A DNA stretch of 64,000 bases. It comes from Prorocentrum cordatum (taxonomy: Eukaryota; Sar; Dinophyceae; Prorocentrales; Prorocentraceae). Below the pieces are notes generated by a model, which was not told the origin of the DNA, did no database searches, and worked only from the letters and a program-made list of their open reading frames with translations. The position numbers and the translations under genes are program-made. Of this stretch, positions 1-10,871 are shown in pieces; positions within the stretch are counted from its first letter, which is position 1, and each line of letters starts with the position of its first letter. The stretch lies in NCBI GenBank assembly GCA_963575745.1, contig CAUYUJ010016894.1, forward strand, positions 115,001 through 179,000, read 5' to 3'.

Positions 1-1055
1 CGGCTTGCTCCCCAACTTCTTGGACGCGAACGAGTCCTCCTCGAAGTCGACGTCGGCCCCCATGGCCCCCAGCGCGTCATTGCCGATCAGCAGCTGCAGC
101 GCCGAGCCCGTGATCACAGAGAAGGCGAGGCGCGCGTCAACGCCAAACACAGACACCGGCACCGCCCACTTCTCCCGGGAGACGTGCTTCTCGCCGTTCC
201 CGAACCTGAAGGTCGCGATCTGCGGCTCCTTCTGGATGCTCGGCGGGATGCAAATGGGGGGGTGGGCCCAGACGGGGAGAGAGGCGCAACCGAGGTACAA
301 ATTGCACCTACGCCCCACGGAGAATGCACAATTTGCACCGACGCCACGCGGACAAAGTACAAATGGCACTTTTGACAACGTCCGCGACATGTTCCAGGAT
401 GTGAACGGGGGGGGAGAAGGTACAATTTGCACTTGCAGCCCGCAGAGAAGGTACAAATTGCACCCCAACAAAAAGGTACCGGACACTCACCACCCCCCCC
501 CCCCCCCCATGTCCCGATCCCCCCGTCGCCATCCGGCCGAGATGCACTCGGCGATCCCGAGCTCCTGACACGGGTCCTCGATCCACTTCGCGTAGACCTC
601 GCCCGACGCCGAGCCGTTGCATGCTGAGCCCAGAGCGCCATCGTTTCCGCGACCGCCGATCCACGCTGACGACAGGGGAACCTCCTTAAGCGGATCGGAG
701 ACCCCGATTCGCGAGGGAGATTCCTCGGTCGCGGCCTCCACCGCCAGCACCTCGAAGGCATCCACCTTGAACTGCGGCACTGTCTCCAGAACGCCAAGCA
801 AGTCGACCTCCAGAGCGACCTTCCGGCTTGACCCTGTTCTGGAGCCTCTTCTTGGCCTGCTCGAGCTTCCACTCCTTCAGCTCGGGGCAGCAAGCGTCGC
901 CAGCCCAGCGGCCCTTCTCGCCGCACGCGCGGCGCTCCGCATTCTTCTTGTCGGTGCCACCTTTGCCCGTGAAGCGCTCGCCACTGCTCGAGCTTCCGCC
1001 TTTTCAGCATCCCTGTGCCCAACTTCCTATCCTTCCGGAGCTCCTTCACGCGTAT
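1..1055 (-). pseudogene. LTR-retrotransposon zinc-knuckle and protease region (copia-like), truncated by window edge
   Basis: This continues the gag at 1056-2545 on the same strand. Minus-strand translation near 950-870 gives RRACGEKGRWAGDACC, which looks like a CCHC zinc knuckle whose first Cys and whose His both read Arg (CGC; each one base from TGC or CAC). Near 665-560 there is a stretch GSACNGSASGEVYAKWIEDP, resembling the start of a retroviral-type aspartic protease with the Asp of D-S/T-A replaced by Gly. Residues such as LLIGNDALGAMGADVDF at about 110-50 resemble the protease C-terminal flap and core of dinoflagellate copia elements. Several reading-frame changes are needed, so this is a relic. 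The rest of pol would lie before position 1. Assignment to copia rather than another LTR class is by resemblance only. Confidence 0.55.
245..497 (-). other. intron-like insert inside the protease region with TACAAATTGCAC repeats
   Basis: Protease-like coding stops near 540 and resumes near 235 on the minus strand. The gap holds four to five copies of a short sequence, GGTACAAATTGCACC or close variants, in both orientations, plus a run of G/C at 494-508. On the minus strand a consensus 5-prime splice site (GTGAGT) sits at about 493-488. A clean acceptor cannot be fixed. Intron, introner or small insertion are all possible. Confidence 0.4.
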
Positions 1056-2545
1056 CTAGCTCTCCCTGGCCGCGATGAGCCCCTCCATCAGCGCCTCGAC
1101 GCCGCTCTCCAGGTCCTCGAGCTCCTCCGTCAGCTCCGGGTCGTTCTCCGCCTCCTCTAGCACCGTCGAGAGCGCCTCGAGCTCGGCGGTCAGCGCACCT
1201 TCGATGCCCAAGGCTTGCTCCGTCGTCAACACCTCCTCGCCGACCTCGGTCTCGTCGTCGCCATCGTAGGTGTCGACCTCTGCCGAGAGCGCCTCGAGCT
1301 CACCTTCATCGAACTGACTCAGACCGTCCAAATCATCCGTGATGTTCGCCTCTTTCAACTTCCGATCGATCTTCTTCTTGAGCAGCGCCGCACCAGCACT
1401 TCGACTGAAGCGTCCTCGATCGAATCCAGTCGATCTCCTCTCGAACATGTGCAGGTTGGGGAAAACCATCATCATAGCTGGCACCACCTCTCGCAACTCC
1501 ATGCTTCCGCCGGCGGATGTCATCAGCATGCTCATTTGTGCGTCGTTCAGCCCGGTCTTCTCTATGAGCCACCAGCCGGCCGTCCTCGGCGGCAACGGCA
1601 ACGAAGACCTTTCCTCATCTAGTTGGCTCCGAGCCTCACCGAACCTGATCATCCACGAATTCTGAGCATCACCGGCTCTCCGGTGCAGCTGGTTGTAGAA
1701 ATACGTCATCACCGGGCCCCCGCGCGTCGACTCATCCACACCCATGGTCGCGAGCACCTCCATCAACTTGTTGATGCCCGCCATCAAGTCAGCCTCCTCC
1801 CAGTGACCTCGCTCGTCTTCGTCCTCGAAGGCCTCCTGGTCGACGATCCACCGCCACTGCTTGGGTCGCAGCTCCTCCATCGGGATGGAATCGCCGAGCG
1901 TTTTCGCGGGCCTGGTCGAGAACCTGACCATGCGGGCGGCCCAACTCCAGCTCACGTCTAAATCGACGCCTTCTATCCACAGCGCCACTCCTTCTTGCAC
2001 CGCCTCCAACGACTCGCCGAACCATCCCACGTCGGAATTATTTCCAAGTCGCGGTTTGCCGTCAGCGGCCCCGTCATGGACGTAGTCGATCTCCGTGTCC
2101 ACCATTCTCGCGACCAGGCTGGTCGCGGCGGCAGCGCGTCCGGGCTCAGGATGCCATTTCCCGTAGCCGGTCTGCGCTGTCCTAGAGACGAAGCACTGCT
2201 GCGTTCCATCTCCAATCCTCGTAGTACTCGTCCTTCTCGTAGAACCCATCCTCCACGACAACTCCACTCTGGTAGACCCCTGCCGATGATGCCCAGCAGC
2301 CCGCGCGCGCTCCAGTGCGCTCCGCCACCACTGCGGAACCGAGGGAGAGAGAGCGCCGCGCCCCCCCTGGCTCCGCACCGGGATATGGCGGCGAGGGCGT
2401 CAGCCCTAGGGATGCGGCCCTCTTCTTTCCTGGGCTCCCGCGCCAGAAGCCATAATCTCTCAACTCGACTCGAACCAAAGTGTGCAGCAAGCGAGCGATG
2501 ATACGAGGCGAGCAACACAAAAAGCAAATAGCTAGCACACCCAAA
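1056..2545 (-). pseudogene. LTR-retrotransposon gag-like protein (decayed)
   Basis: The longest open stretch is 440 residues (2378-1056). Its middle (about residues 150-330) carries features I associate with dinoflagellate copia-type gag: a GGPVMTYFYNQLHRRAGDAQ stretch, then a SWMIRFGEA segment, then an RTAGWWLIEKTGL helix. The N-terminal part jumps frame: IPTWDGSASRWRR in another frame near 2030 is followed about 30 bases on by ALWIEGVDLDVSW in the main frame, so at least one indel separates them. A TAG at 1056-1058 closes the frame, but coding-like sequence continues in frame beyond it. The C-terminal 100 residues are very acidic. Gag packages element RNA in virus-like particles in such elements. 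Clearly non-functional here. Confidence 0.6.
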
Positions 2546-2649
2546 TATAAACATCAGTCCAATACGAATATCATGAAACGAGAGAGGGGAGAATATGAAG
2601 GGAGAGAGACATCAAACGAGAGCGGCGTTTCGGGGCTGACAGGATAGCG

Positions 2650-2790
2650 TGTTCTTTCAACAGAAGGGAGGAGGGAGAGAGGAGGGAGAGGGGATAGGGC
2701 AGAGAGGCATAAGGATGATGGAAGAGAGGAGGGAGAGAGAAGGGAGGAGAGGAGGGAGGAGGGAGGAGGGAGGGAGAGGAAGGAGGAGCA
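2650..2790. repeat. purine-rich GGAGGGAGA low-complexity tract
   Basis: A run of short G/A repeats with no coding signal, upstream of the gag relic. Confidence 0.85.
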
Positions 2791-2829
2791 GGAAGGTAAG
2801 AGCGTGAACGTTCGAGGAAGTTCTACGCG

Positions 2830-3312
2830 AAAGCGCCGTACCTGAAGGAAGTCTCGGGCGGGAGCCCACGACGGGCGGGCGATCCCCTGACGGGCGGGTC
2901 GGGCGGGTGCGACATTCAAGCGGGATACCTGAGTATGGCGAGAGCGCGATGTCTAAGTAAATTGTGACGGCGTCCTTGGCGCAGCGTGTTTCCTGAGCGT
3001 CGAAAACGCGGTTTATGAGTAAATCGCATGAAAGTCACATGCGAGAGCGCAATTCCTGAATGAAATGTGAGGGATTCTCTGGCGGGAGCGGGGGTCTTCA
3101 TTAAATTGCGAGGAAGTCTTGATTCAATTGCGAGGAAGTCTTAAGCGGGAGCGCCGTTCCTGAGCAAATTGTGAAGAAGTCTCAGATGGGAGCGGGGGTC
3201 CTGACTAAATTGCGAGGAAGTCACAGGCGGGAGCACCGATCCTGAGTAAATTGTGAGAAGTCTCAGGCGGGAGCGGGGGTCCTGAGTAAATTTAAAGGAA
3301 TTCTCAAGCGGG
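2830..3312. repeat. 41-bp tandem repeat
   Basis: Units share GGGAGCGGGGGTCCTGAGTA, then AAATTGTGAGGAAGTCTCAG. The GGGAGC start recurs at 3147, 3188, 3229 and 3269, a spacing of 40-41 bp. Copies before 3120 are more diverged. No gene. Confidence 0.8.
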
Positions 3313-3476
3313 ACCCGTTGTTGGAATCCGGGTGGCCAGGGGCACAGTTTGAGCAGGAAGACTTCCCCTGTCAAAAAACAGGGTGCGAGCGTCGAGGAGC
3401 ACACTTTGATTGAGAAAAACAGCATGCACCGGTGATAGGGGGATCAACAATAAATATGTTTCACAAATGAGAACTC

Positions 3477-3528
<52 letters not shown>

Positions 3529-4500
3529 CAGCAGCAACAACAACAACGACAACAACAGAAACAAACGACAACAACAAAACCAAAAATATAGTTTAGGGGC
3601 AGCGGCCAAAGGGGGGCACGGCTCTCGAGGCCGCGGGCACGGACATGTGCGTGCGTGTGCTTTTCGCCCACGGAGACATGATGTGTGTTCCCCCCCGAGC
3701 TGGCCATGCGCGCGGTGAGACTGCCAACGCTGCGCGCCTCCACGCATATGGTGTGGAAGGCGCTGGCCTGGTCCCTCAACGACCGACCGTTTCGAGCGCT
3801 GGGCCTGGAGCAAGGACATGGCGGGAAACATGATTACAGCGAGGCTGTCGCCCACGAAGAAGTGAGACTCTGGAAGGGAAAGAGCCCAAGATGCGCTCGT
3901 TTTTACAACCAAACCCTTGCGTTCTTTGGCCCTCCAGGCAGAAGTCAAGTCAAGTCAAGTCAAGTGAGAATTGCACCTGCCAGTGCGTGAGCAAAGTGAA
4001 ACATTAAACAAACGGGCCGCCGGTCACATCAAGGTGACGCAGAGGAGGAGGAGGAGGAGGAGGAGGAGGAGGAGGAGGAGGAGGAGGAGGAAGGGGGGGA
4101 GCTTGCACCAGACGGTGCACAAGCAGAAACACGCAAAGTAGACACACGACCGGTCAGTCGCGCCATGCTTTCACAGCCCACATACAAGGTCGGGGGAGGA
4201 ACGTTCCGTGGATTATTCCCCCCCCCCCTGGCGCCCGCCCCCCCCCTGCGGCGCCCGCTCGACCGCCGTGGCGGAATCGCGCGGAAGCGCCACTGGGTGT
4301 GTGTGTGTGTGTGTGCTATTACACCCACGAATACATGAGGCTCTGGGAGGCAAACCAGGACCGAAGGGAGCAAGAGATGGGACGCACAGTGACATACTAA
4401 TACTAGATGTCCTCCTTGAAGGCGCGTGTCCGACCCGAACATATAGTATACCCATCTTGTAGTATATCGTTTCCCGAGCGGTGTGGCCAGAAAGCGCCCG
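3313..4500. other. gene-less stretch with microsatellites
   Basis: It holds a (CAA)n tract at 3474-3545, a triple AAGTC repeat near 3945-3965, a (GGA)n tract at 4039-4091 and a (GT)n tract at 4299-4315. Open frames over the CAA tract are poly-Gln or poly-Val artefacts. I see no conserved domain. Confidence 0.7.
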
Positions 4501-5650
4501 CCACAACGCATGTATCGTAAGACTTCTCGGTGCGCGCGTCGCCCCTAGGGGGCGACGTACATATATTAGAAGTATGTTGGGGGGACGCCAAAGAAAGTGG
4601 GAACTGTCTTCGTGTAGGGGGTCGGCTACAGAATCATCGACCCCAAAATTGTTGTTTCTCGCCGAAGCCATGCACAATGCGCAGTGCGCAGAATATCCGC
4701 AGATATACGAACAGTCTACGCAGTGTTCATGGATTCGGCGAGGAAATCGCTGTTGGGGTAATTCAATTATGTTGTCGATCCCCTACTCCGAACCTCCACA
4801 GGCCTCCACCGCCAACCGCGAGCTGTCCCTGAGCCTCCAGAGTTGGCGGGCTGCACACCGTGGGGGCTAAGAAGGCGACCCTTGGCTATCCCGAGTTGCT
4901 CCGTGGACACCCGCCCACAGACCGCCCCGCCCACAGCTCGTCCTGGCTCCGCCGCGCGCGCCGAAACCACTGCATGCGATCCGCCCCCCACGCCGCTGCG
5001 CGATCCAGCCCAGTGGCTTGCGAAGAGACGTGGATGGAGCACCGACCCAAGATCCTGGGGAGAAGGAAGGGGCTCAGGGACACAAAAATAAATATGCACA
5101 AACTCCAGGATCCCCCATATTCGTCCCTATCGTTACTGAACCTCGTCTTCCCCTCCACTTCCCACACGCTCCATACAGTCTCCTGGGAGTCGACGATGAT
5201 CTGTGTCTGTGCATGTTTTTCCCTCCTGAACCACCTTGGCACCACCAATCGGAGGTTTGAGCGCCGCCGGCTCCGGCCTCAAAAATCGGCCGCCAGGCCA
5301 CCGCGTGGGCGCAGCCCGGCCCGAGCTCCAGCCGAAGTGTGGGGCCGCGGCGAGGAGCAGCCTTCCGAGGGCCCAAGCAGACAGAGAGGCTGTCAAAGAC
5401 GCCTCGATCCCCAACCCTCGAACCCTCCGCCCCTCCTCCTCCTCCTCCTCGCCCCCCCCCCCCTCCTCGTCCCCTACAATAGGGGCCCGACCACACGGAA
5501 CCTTCCACAGGAAACCCAACTCCGAGACCCCAGGACGCCCACTGATTTTTGGCGTGGGAACGTCACGCTTCTCATAGCAAAACCATCGAAACCCAAGAAA
5601 CACAGGGCACCCTGGAGGCAAGCAAGATGTTTCTTGGCATGGGCCTTTCC
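4501..5650. other. gene-less stretch
   Basis: Open frames here are GC-driven and overlap on both strands. None contains a domain I recognise. A C-rich patch occurs at 5430-5470. Confidence 0.55.
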
Positions 5651-5659
5651 TCCCCCTGT

Positions 5660-5850
5660 GGGAGGGGCGAATTGGGATGCGTGGATCAGGCGCGCGGACG
5701 TCAGATCCACGGATCGGGGGGAAGGAAACCCCCAAACGTGAGGCGGGTGCCGCCTTATTTGGCGACGGAGCGCGCCGATTTCGTGTGGAAACGGTACCCG
5801 TCGCTGATCCGCGTTGCGTGTCCACGAGCGCAGGAATCCCCGACCCGCGG
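5660..5850. repeat. dispersed repeat, copy 1 (partner at 7270-7425)
   Basis: The two segments align over about 150 bases: both start GATGCGTG, pass through a CAGATCCAYGRATCGG block and end in ACCCGTCGCTGA. Divergence is large, so this is an old dispersed element. No function is evident. Confidence 0.55.
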
Positions 5851-6336
5851 GGTGCAGGCGAGCACGGCGCACCGCGGGAGCGCCCGGCAGGCGCCAGCAA
5901 ACCTTTTCCCCTACCGGTGCAGGAGGGGCCCGGTGGCAGAGAGAAGCGGCAACGGCAGACGGACAGACGGTTCGGCGACGAAGACGCGACACGACAGACG
6001 AGACGCGAGACGCAGAGGCACAAGCACGCAGGAGATGACGCACGCTGTCCATGTCAAGCGCAGCCCGAGTGGATCTCCCGCTCTCCCAGGGCAGAGGCGG
6101 CACCGGAACGAGCACTGGCCCAAGGGGAGGTGCCATCCTCCCCGGGCGGCGATCTCCCCTCCCCCCTCGAACATACGCACCACCTCTCCTGGCGCGCGCT
6201 CCGAGCAGGACTTCGGGGCGGGTGCGGCGGTGGCGCAGGGGACAGCCCAGGAGGCCCCCGAGACAAGCGAGGACGAGGGGGCAACATCGGCACTGGCACG
6301 CCCTCCTCCCCCGACCCCAGAGGCCTCCCAGATGCG

Positions 6337-6510
6337 GTCGGTGCAGACGAGGTCGGAGGAACGCGCCGCATCGCCGATGCATCGGCGCTGTAGACGTGAA
6401 GCAATGCGGCATCAGCGTCGCGCCGCACCATCGATGCATCGACGATGCATCGACGATGCGGCGCGATCCTCCAACCCCACCTGCTCAGACCCGATCGGGG
6501 AGGCCTAGAA
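6337..6510. repeat. palindromic GATGCATC element, copy 1
   Basis: The left arm (from about 6351) and right arm (to about 6473) are imperfect inverted repeats sharing CGCGCCGCATCG..CGATGCATCG. Several overlapping GATGCATC and CGATGC palindromes fill the arms. A second copy lies at 18400-18575, including a similar flank ending GGGGAG. This looks like a small non-autonomous element able to fold into a hairpin. Confidence 0.6.
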
Positions 6511-6848
6511 CATTGGCAATGGCACGCCCCTCTCCTCCGACGCTCTCCCTGGCGGCGCTGGCGCGAATCGTGACGCGACTGGCCCCCTCCCCACCCCACT
6601 CCCTCCCCACCCCAGAGCACGCCCGCCATCGCCAGGAAAAAAAACGACCTCCACGTCCCCCATCCCCCGACACTCCCCCCCCCGCGCCAATCGGAGCGGG
6701 CGGGATGTTGTCGAGGACGAAGCTGCCCAGACGCTTGTTGTCCTTGGCCATGGGCCGCTCACCCTTGGGGCGGTGGAGCCGACGAGGAGACACGGCACCG
6801 CCCGCCCAACTCCGCCGCGCCCCCGGCCGGCGGCCGCTCGCCAACAAT

Positions 6849-7077
6849 GCGATGGAGGCCAGGACAAGGGCAAAATCGAACAGGGATAAATCGAATCTCT
6901 GAGGTCATCCTCCCCCTCCTCCTGCTTCACCTCCTCCTCCTCCCCTTCCCCTCCCACCCAACCTCCTCCCCCTTCCCCCCCCCTCCTGCCCCTCCACCGA
7001 AGCCAACAGAACATCCCAAGACGAGGCCAGGACAGGAACAAAATGGGACAGGAATAAATCGAATATCTGAGGTCCGG
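6849..7077. repeat. two direct copies of a 58-bp sequence
   Basis: The segments at 6849-6906 and 7018-7075 both read GAGGCCAGGACA, then AAAT, then ATAAATCGAATMTCTGAGGTC. Between them is C/T-rich low-complexity sequence. Confidence 0.7.
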
Positions 7078-7269
7078 CGGCTCTGGAAGATGTATCGGGC
7101 GCCGCGGCCTTTTGGGAGCTTCCCGGAACGCTCTGAGAGCGTTCTGGAACACTCCTGGGCGGGTTTGTCCTTGTCCTGGCCCCGCCCGGACCCAGGCCGG
7201 CTGCAGAGCCTGTACACTTGTGCAGGGAGCACCGTCGCAGCAACGGGGCGGCCCGAGGCCACACACCAG

Positions 7270-7425
7270 CAGGATTGCGGATGCGTGGGTCTGGCACACG
7301 GGCGCCAGATCCATGAATCGGAGAAATTTCCACCGAAACATGCAGACAGCGCCGGTTGATGTGGCGACGGATAGCGTCCATGTTGCATGCAAGCGGGACC
7401 CGTCGCTGACCCAAGCGCCGTAGTC
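7270..7425. repeat. dispersed repeat, copy 2 (partner at 5660-5850)
   Basis: See the partner entry. Here the block reads CAGATCCATGAATCGG and ends GACCCGTCGCTGACC. Confidence 0.55.
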
Positions 7426-7429
7426 ATGC

Positions 7430-7970
7430 GGAGCGTTTCCTCGAACAGTGAGAGGATCAACATTTCTCGCCATGGCCGCCGCCATATCTGTCATCGATTC
7501 GCATCTTCAAGATCACACCACAGCTTCCTTACAAACAACATGTGTGCACTTTGCGCGCCAGCTGTTTGCACTGGCTGCACAACTGCTCTATCAATAGTGA
7601 TACATAGCAGGTGTGCGCTGGCTTGGTAGCCGAGCATGGTAGCGCTGGCATCAGAAAGCGATGCGTCCGTGTTGGTAATGGCAGCTGCGCTTGGATTCAA
7701 GCAGAAGATGGAAACTCCCCGCCTGCAATACGATGACCTCAATCTCGTCCTTGGCAGCGGGGGCGTCAGCAGGAGACGCAGCATCAGATGAGGGCGGGAT
7801 GCCGCGTGAGCCGCAGCACGAACGGCGAGCATACTGATACTACTACAGGCCTTTGCGGTGCGCGCCGATCCCAAGTGAGCAGAGGGAGCAGGAGGCTGCG
7901 ACGGCAATCCCAGAAGGGTCGAGGGGGGGAGAGAGTGAGCGGGAAGACAGAAGGGCGTGGGAGAGCGAGG
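7430..7970. other. gene-less stretch
   Basis: No repeat structure and no recognisable protein in any frame. Confidence 0.5.
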
Positions 7971-7977
7971 AGGGAAA

Positions 7978-8122
7978 TGATGGGCCTGTTTTCCACCACC
8001 ACCACCATAAGTTGGATGGTGGAAGAAAAAAAGAGGACGAGGAGGAGGAAAAGGAGGTGGAGGAGGAGGAGGACCCCCTCCCCCTCCAACTTCTGGTGGT
8101 GGTGGTGGAAAACGGGCCCGTC
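7978..8122. repeat. inverted repeat with about 37-bp arms
   Basis: GGGCCTGTTTTCCACCACCA at 7981 is matched by its near-perfect reverse complement ending at 8119; the arms continue through a CCATAAGTTGGA / TCCAACTTCTGG pair. The loop of about 65 bp is GGA-rich. It resembles a small hairpin element. Confidence 0.65.
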
Positions 8123-8206
8123 AGGGAGGGGGCCCAAGGGAACGGGCAGAAGTGAGCGGGCGGGAGGGTGGAAGGGTGGGAAGAGCGAGAAGCGGCACAA
8201 GCATGA

Positions 8207-8346
8207 CTTCTCTGAGACCCGCGCGGGCTGATCGGGTCGGCGCTGGACCCCTCCTTCCCTGGCGCGCGGAGCGCGCCAGGAGCGGCGCCGGAGGCGCCAC
8301 CAGAGGGGGCCCAGCGTCGATCCGAGGAACCCGCGCAAACCTCCAA
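8207..8346. mobile_element. 130-bp palindromic element, copy A
   Basis: Inverted arms share GGTCGGCGCTGGACCC on the left and GGGCCCAGCGTCGATCC on the right, flanked by CGCGCGG and CCGCGC. The centre is a GGCGCC-rich palindrome. It is one of five related copies in the window (also 15303-15425, 18240-18368, 18690-18756, 59417-59556). MITE-like, with no coding capacity. Confidence 0.65.
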
Positions 8347-8699
8347 GTTCCAATGTTTGGTTATGTCGTTGTTGATGATTCAGTGCTTATGTTTATGTTT
8401 ATGTTTGTATTAATCTTTATGTGCTATGATAATGTTCATGTGTCAGTCCAACGCCGATACAAAAAAATCCGCGCGGACCTCAGAGAAATTAGATTCACGC
8501 CGTTGTTTGAGGGAGCGTCTCTGAGGGCCTCCTCGAGAAGGCTCGGGGGGCCTGTTTTCTGAGGGTGTCCCAGGCGACGGCGCCGGTGTGGAATTCGTGG
8601 CCGGATTTCCTGGGGGGAGGCTCGGGGGGCCCGTTTTCTAAAGATGTCCCACGAGAGGAAGGTCAGGTGCGCCAGGCGCCTGCACGGCGCATCAGCAGG

Positions 8700-8836
8700 G
8701 CGAGAGTGCACGACCAAACGCCGAGGGCACATGGGTTCGACCAAACGCCGAAGGCGAGAGGGCTCGACCAAACGCCGAGGGCGAGAAGGCTCGGCCAAAC
8801 GCCGAGGGCGAGAGGCCACGGCCAAACGCCGAGCCA
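8700..8836. repeat. 27-30-bp tandem repeat just 3-prime of the LINE
   Basis: About five copies of ACCAAACGCCGAGGGCGAGA with variable ends. It lies directly downstream of the ORF2 end on the minus strand, so it may be part of the LINE 3-prime untranslated region. Confidence 0.75.
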
Positions 8837-8870
8837 AGATGACGAATCAAACATGTGACACCTGCATGGA

Positions 8871-9395
8871 TCAAACGTGCGATGAAGAAGATGTCGACGA
8901 TGATAGATCAAACATGCGGTAACTGTATGTTGTAAAGCATTGCTTATCCAACAATCTGTATACGCACTCTGCCCACTGCTGTTTCGGCCTCCCGCGCCTA
9001 CGCTTTGAAACCCACCTTCGTGGCTCAGAGGACCCCGGCTCGCAGGTTAGAGCCCTCAGCAAGCTGTCGCGTGGGAGAGCTGCAATGGCGCTGTACAACT
9101 TCTTTTGCTTGTCAGCCAAAATCTCACTTAAAGGCAAGTGCCCTGCCTTCTCAAAAACCTCTTTGTTCGATATTCTAGAGACGAAAGAACAGGGCATCGA
9201 TAAGATTCTACGAAAGCACCGAGCATGGAAGCCGCCCAATCGGCGCTTGTCCGCCTGCAACAACCATATAAAATCGATGTGGTACAACAGTTTTGGGATC
9301 ACAATTGCGCTGTACAGCTCGATCCCCCTGTGTCTGGGAATATTGGCGTGCGATCAGCAGCGCTGCAGAGCCTTAAAAATACCTTCTGCTTCCCC
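8871..9395 (-). pseudogene. LINE ORF2 C-terminal region
   Basis: The open stretch 9302-8871 (143 residues) follows the RT with a short break. It contains a helical region with RLGGFHARCFRRILSMP, then NKEVFEKAGHLPLSEIL, and a basic SKRRRGRPKQQWAECVYRLL segment. The combination is typical of the region after RT in dinoflagellate and algal LINEs (family knowledge, from memory). Together with 10620-9395 it forms one original ORF now split by frameshifts. Confidence 0.6.
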
Positions 9396-10871
9396 TAGCC
9401 GCCGAGAAACTTCAGGCTGAGCTGTCCCATTTGCTGCGATAAGCCCTCCGAGATATATCCCACGCCATTGCGCTTGATGCGGAGGGCAACTGTTTTGTCC
9501 CAGTTAAGCTCCAACCCATACAACGACCCCTCTGTGATAACCGCGTCCAATAATAACTGCAACTTGTCTGTGTCGCTGCCGGCGAGCATTGTATCATCAG
9601 CGTATGAAAGATCTGTGGTAACCATAACCTGCGGCTCTTGGGTGCCCAGGCTTGCTGCCTCCATCTTCTGGCCGATGTCGTAGAACATGACAGACTGCAC
9701 AATGATGAACAGATAGGGAGGAAGTGGACAGCCCTGAGCAATACCTGCTTTCTGGCACCGAATCGACGAAGACCCCGCCTTGTCTTTTTAGCAAGAAGAA
9801 CCGCTGGTTGTATATCCCTGGAATGAACTGAACCATCCTGTCGGGGATTCCGAATCGCCGCAGCGACACAATCAGCGCATCGCGTTGCCCAGTCCAAGAA
9901 GATACCAACGAACCCTGCCGGGGAACTCGCGCAGGCTGCTTCTACCATTCTGCGCACGATGGAGATAGCTTGACTAGCGTTTCGGCCCGGCCTGAAGCCA
10001 AACTGCGTTTTCCGCATCCGCCCCTCGGCGCCCCCCTCGTGAAGTCTTCTTTGGATCATCGACGCCGCCACTTTGTACCCCACGGGTGATAAAGCTATTG
10101 GCCGGTAATTCTCTGGCAGGCTTACGCCCCCCTTTTTGTATAAAAGCGTAACACAAGCTGTCTTCCAATCTGTTGGTAGGTCGTTTTGGCCCCAACACTT
10201 ATGGCATAAATTCAGCTATTGATCCAATGCTTCCCAATCTCGCAATAAATACTTCCAAAATTACGGCGGCATTTCGCGCGCGCCTGCGGCTTTCCCAGCT
10301 GAAAGGTGTTTCAATGCACCAATGAGCTCCTCCATGGTGAATGCGCTTGTTTTGACAAGCAGATCGTTACCCAAAGTAGTTTTGGAAGTAGGGCCGGCAT
10401 GCGGGTTCGTGATTTTCCACTGCGAGCGCTCAAAATAGTCTGCCAATACGTCACCGCGATTGTTGCTGCCCACCAAATTACCTTCAGGGTCTTTGATTTG
10501 ATTCGGTCGTTTGGCGGCGCCTTTCCTAAGCTGCCGGACAGCATGCCATGGTCCATTCTGCAATTGTTCGTCCAACCATCTGCGCTTATCTTTCTGGATT
10601 GAACTCGGGACCATGTTTTCCCTCTCTGTTCTTCTTCTGTGTGTACCGCTGGGCGCGCCGAGTCTCGCTCAACTAATAAGTCCAATGCGCTTTGCGATGT
10701 CCATGGCTGGGGTGATTGCTTCTTGTGGTCATTTGCCACTCCGGAGGCGCTCTGCATCGCAATTCGGATGCGATCGGCACGCCCATCCAAATCTTCAGGT
10801 AGTGCTTCCGCGCGCATTGCCCCGCAGAAGGCGTCGCAATAGGTCTCTGCCAGAGCGCGGTCACTGCGCAA
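9395..10871 (-). pseudogene. LINE ORF2 reverse transcriptase domain
   Basis: RT blocks appear in three frames. KTQFGFRPGRNASQAI (near 10015) matches RT motif 2a; FVGIFLDWA (near 9905) matches motif A with the Asp-x-x-x-A pattern interrupted by a frame jump; LSYADDTMLAG, with the YADD Tyr codon at 9602-9604, is the catalytic motif C; LELNWDKT is motif D; LKFLGG is motif E. Upstream, 10614-10261 holds the linker between endonuclease and RT. Frame changes near 10870, 10615, 10260, 10080-9900 and 9700 mean no product. The YADD aspartates are intact although the gene is dead. Confidence 0.75.

Noticed and set aside
3410-3718. Poly-Gln protein
   Set aside because: The frame is a (CAA)n microsatellite with non-conserved flanks.
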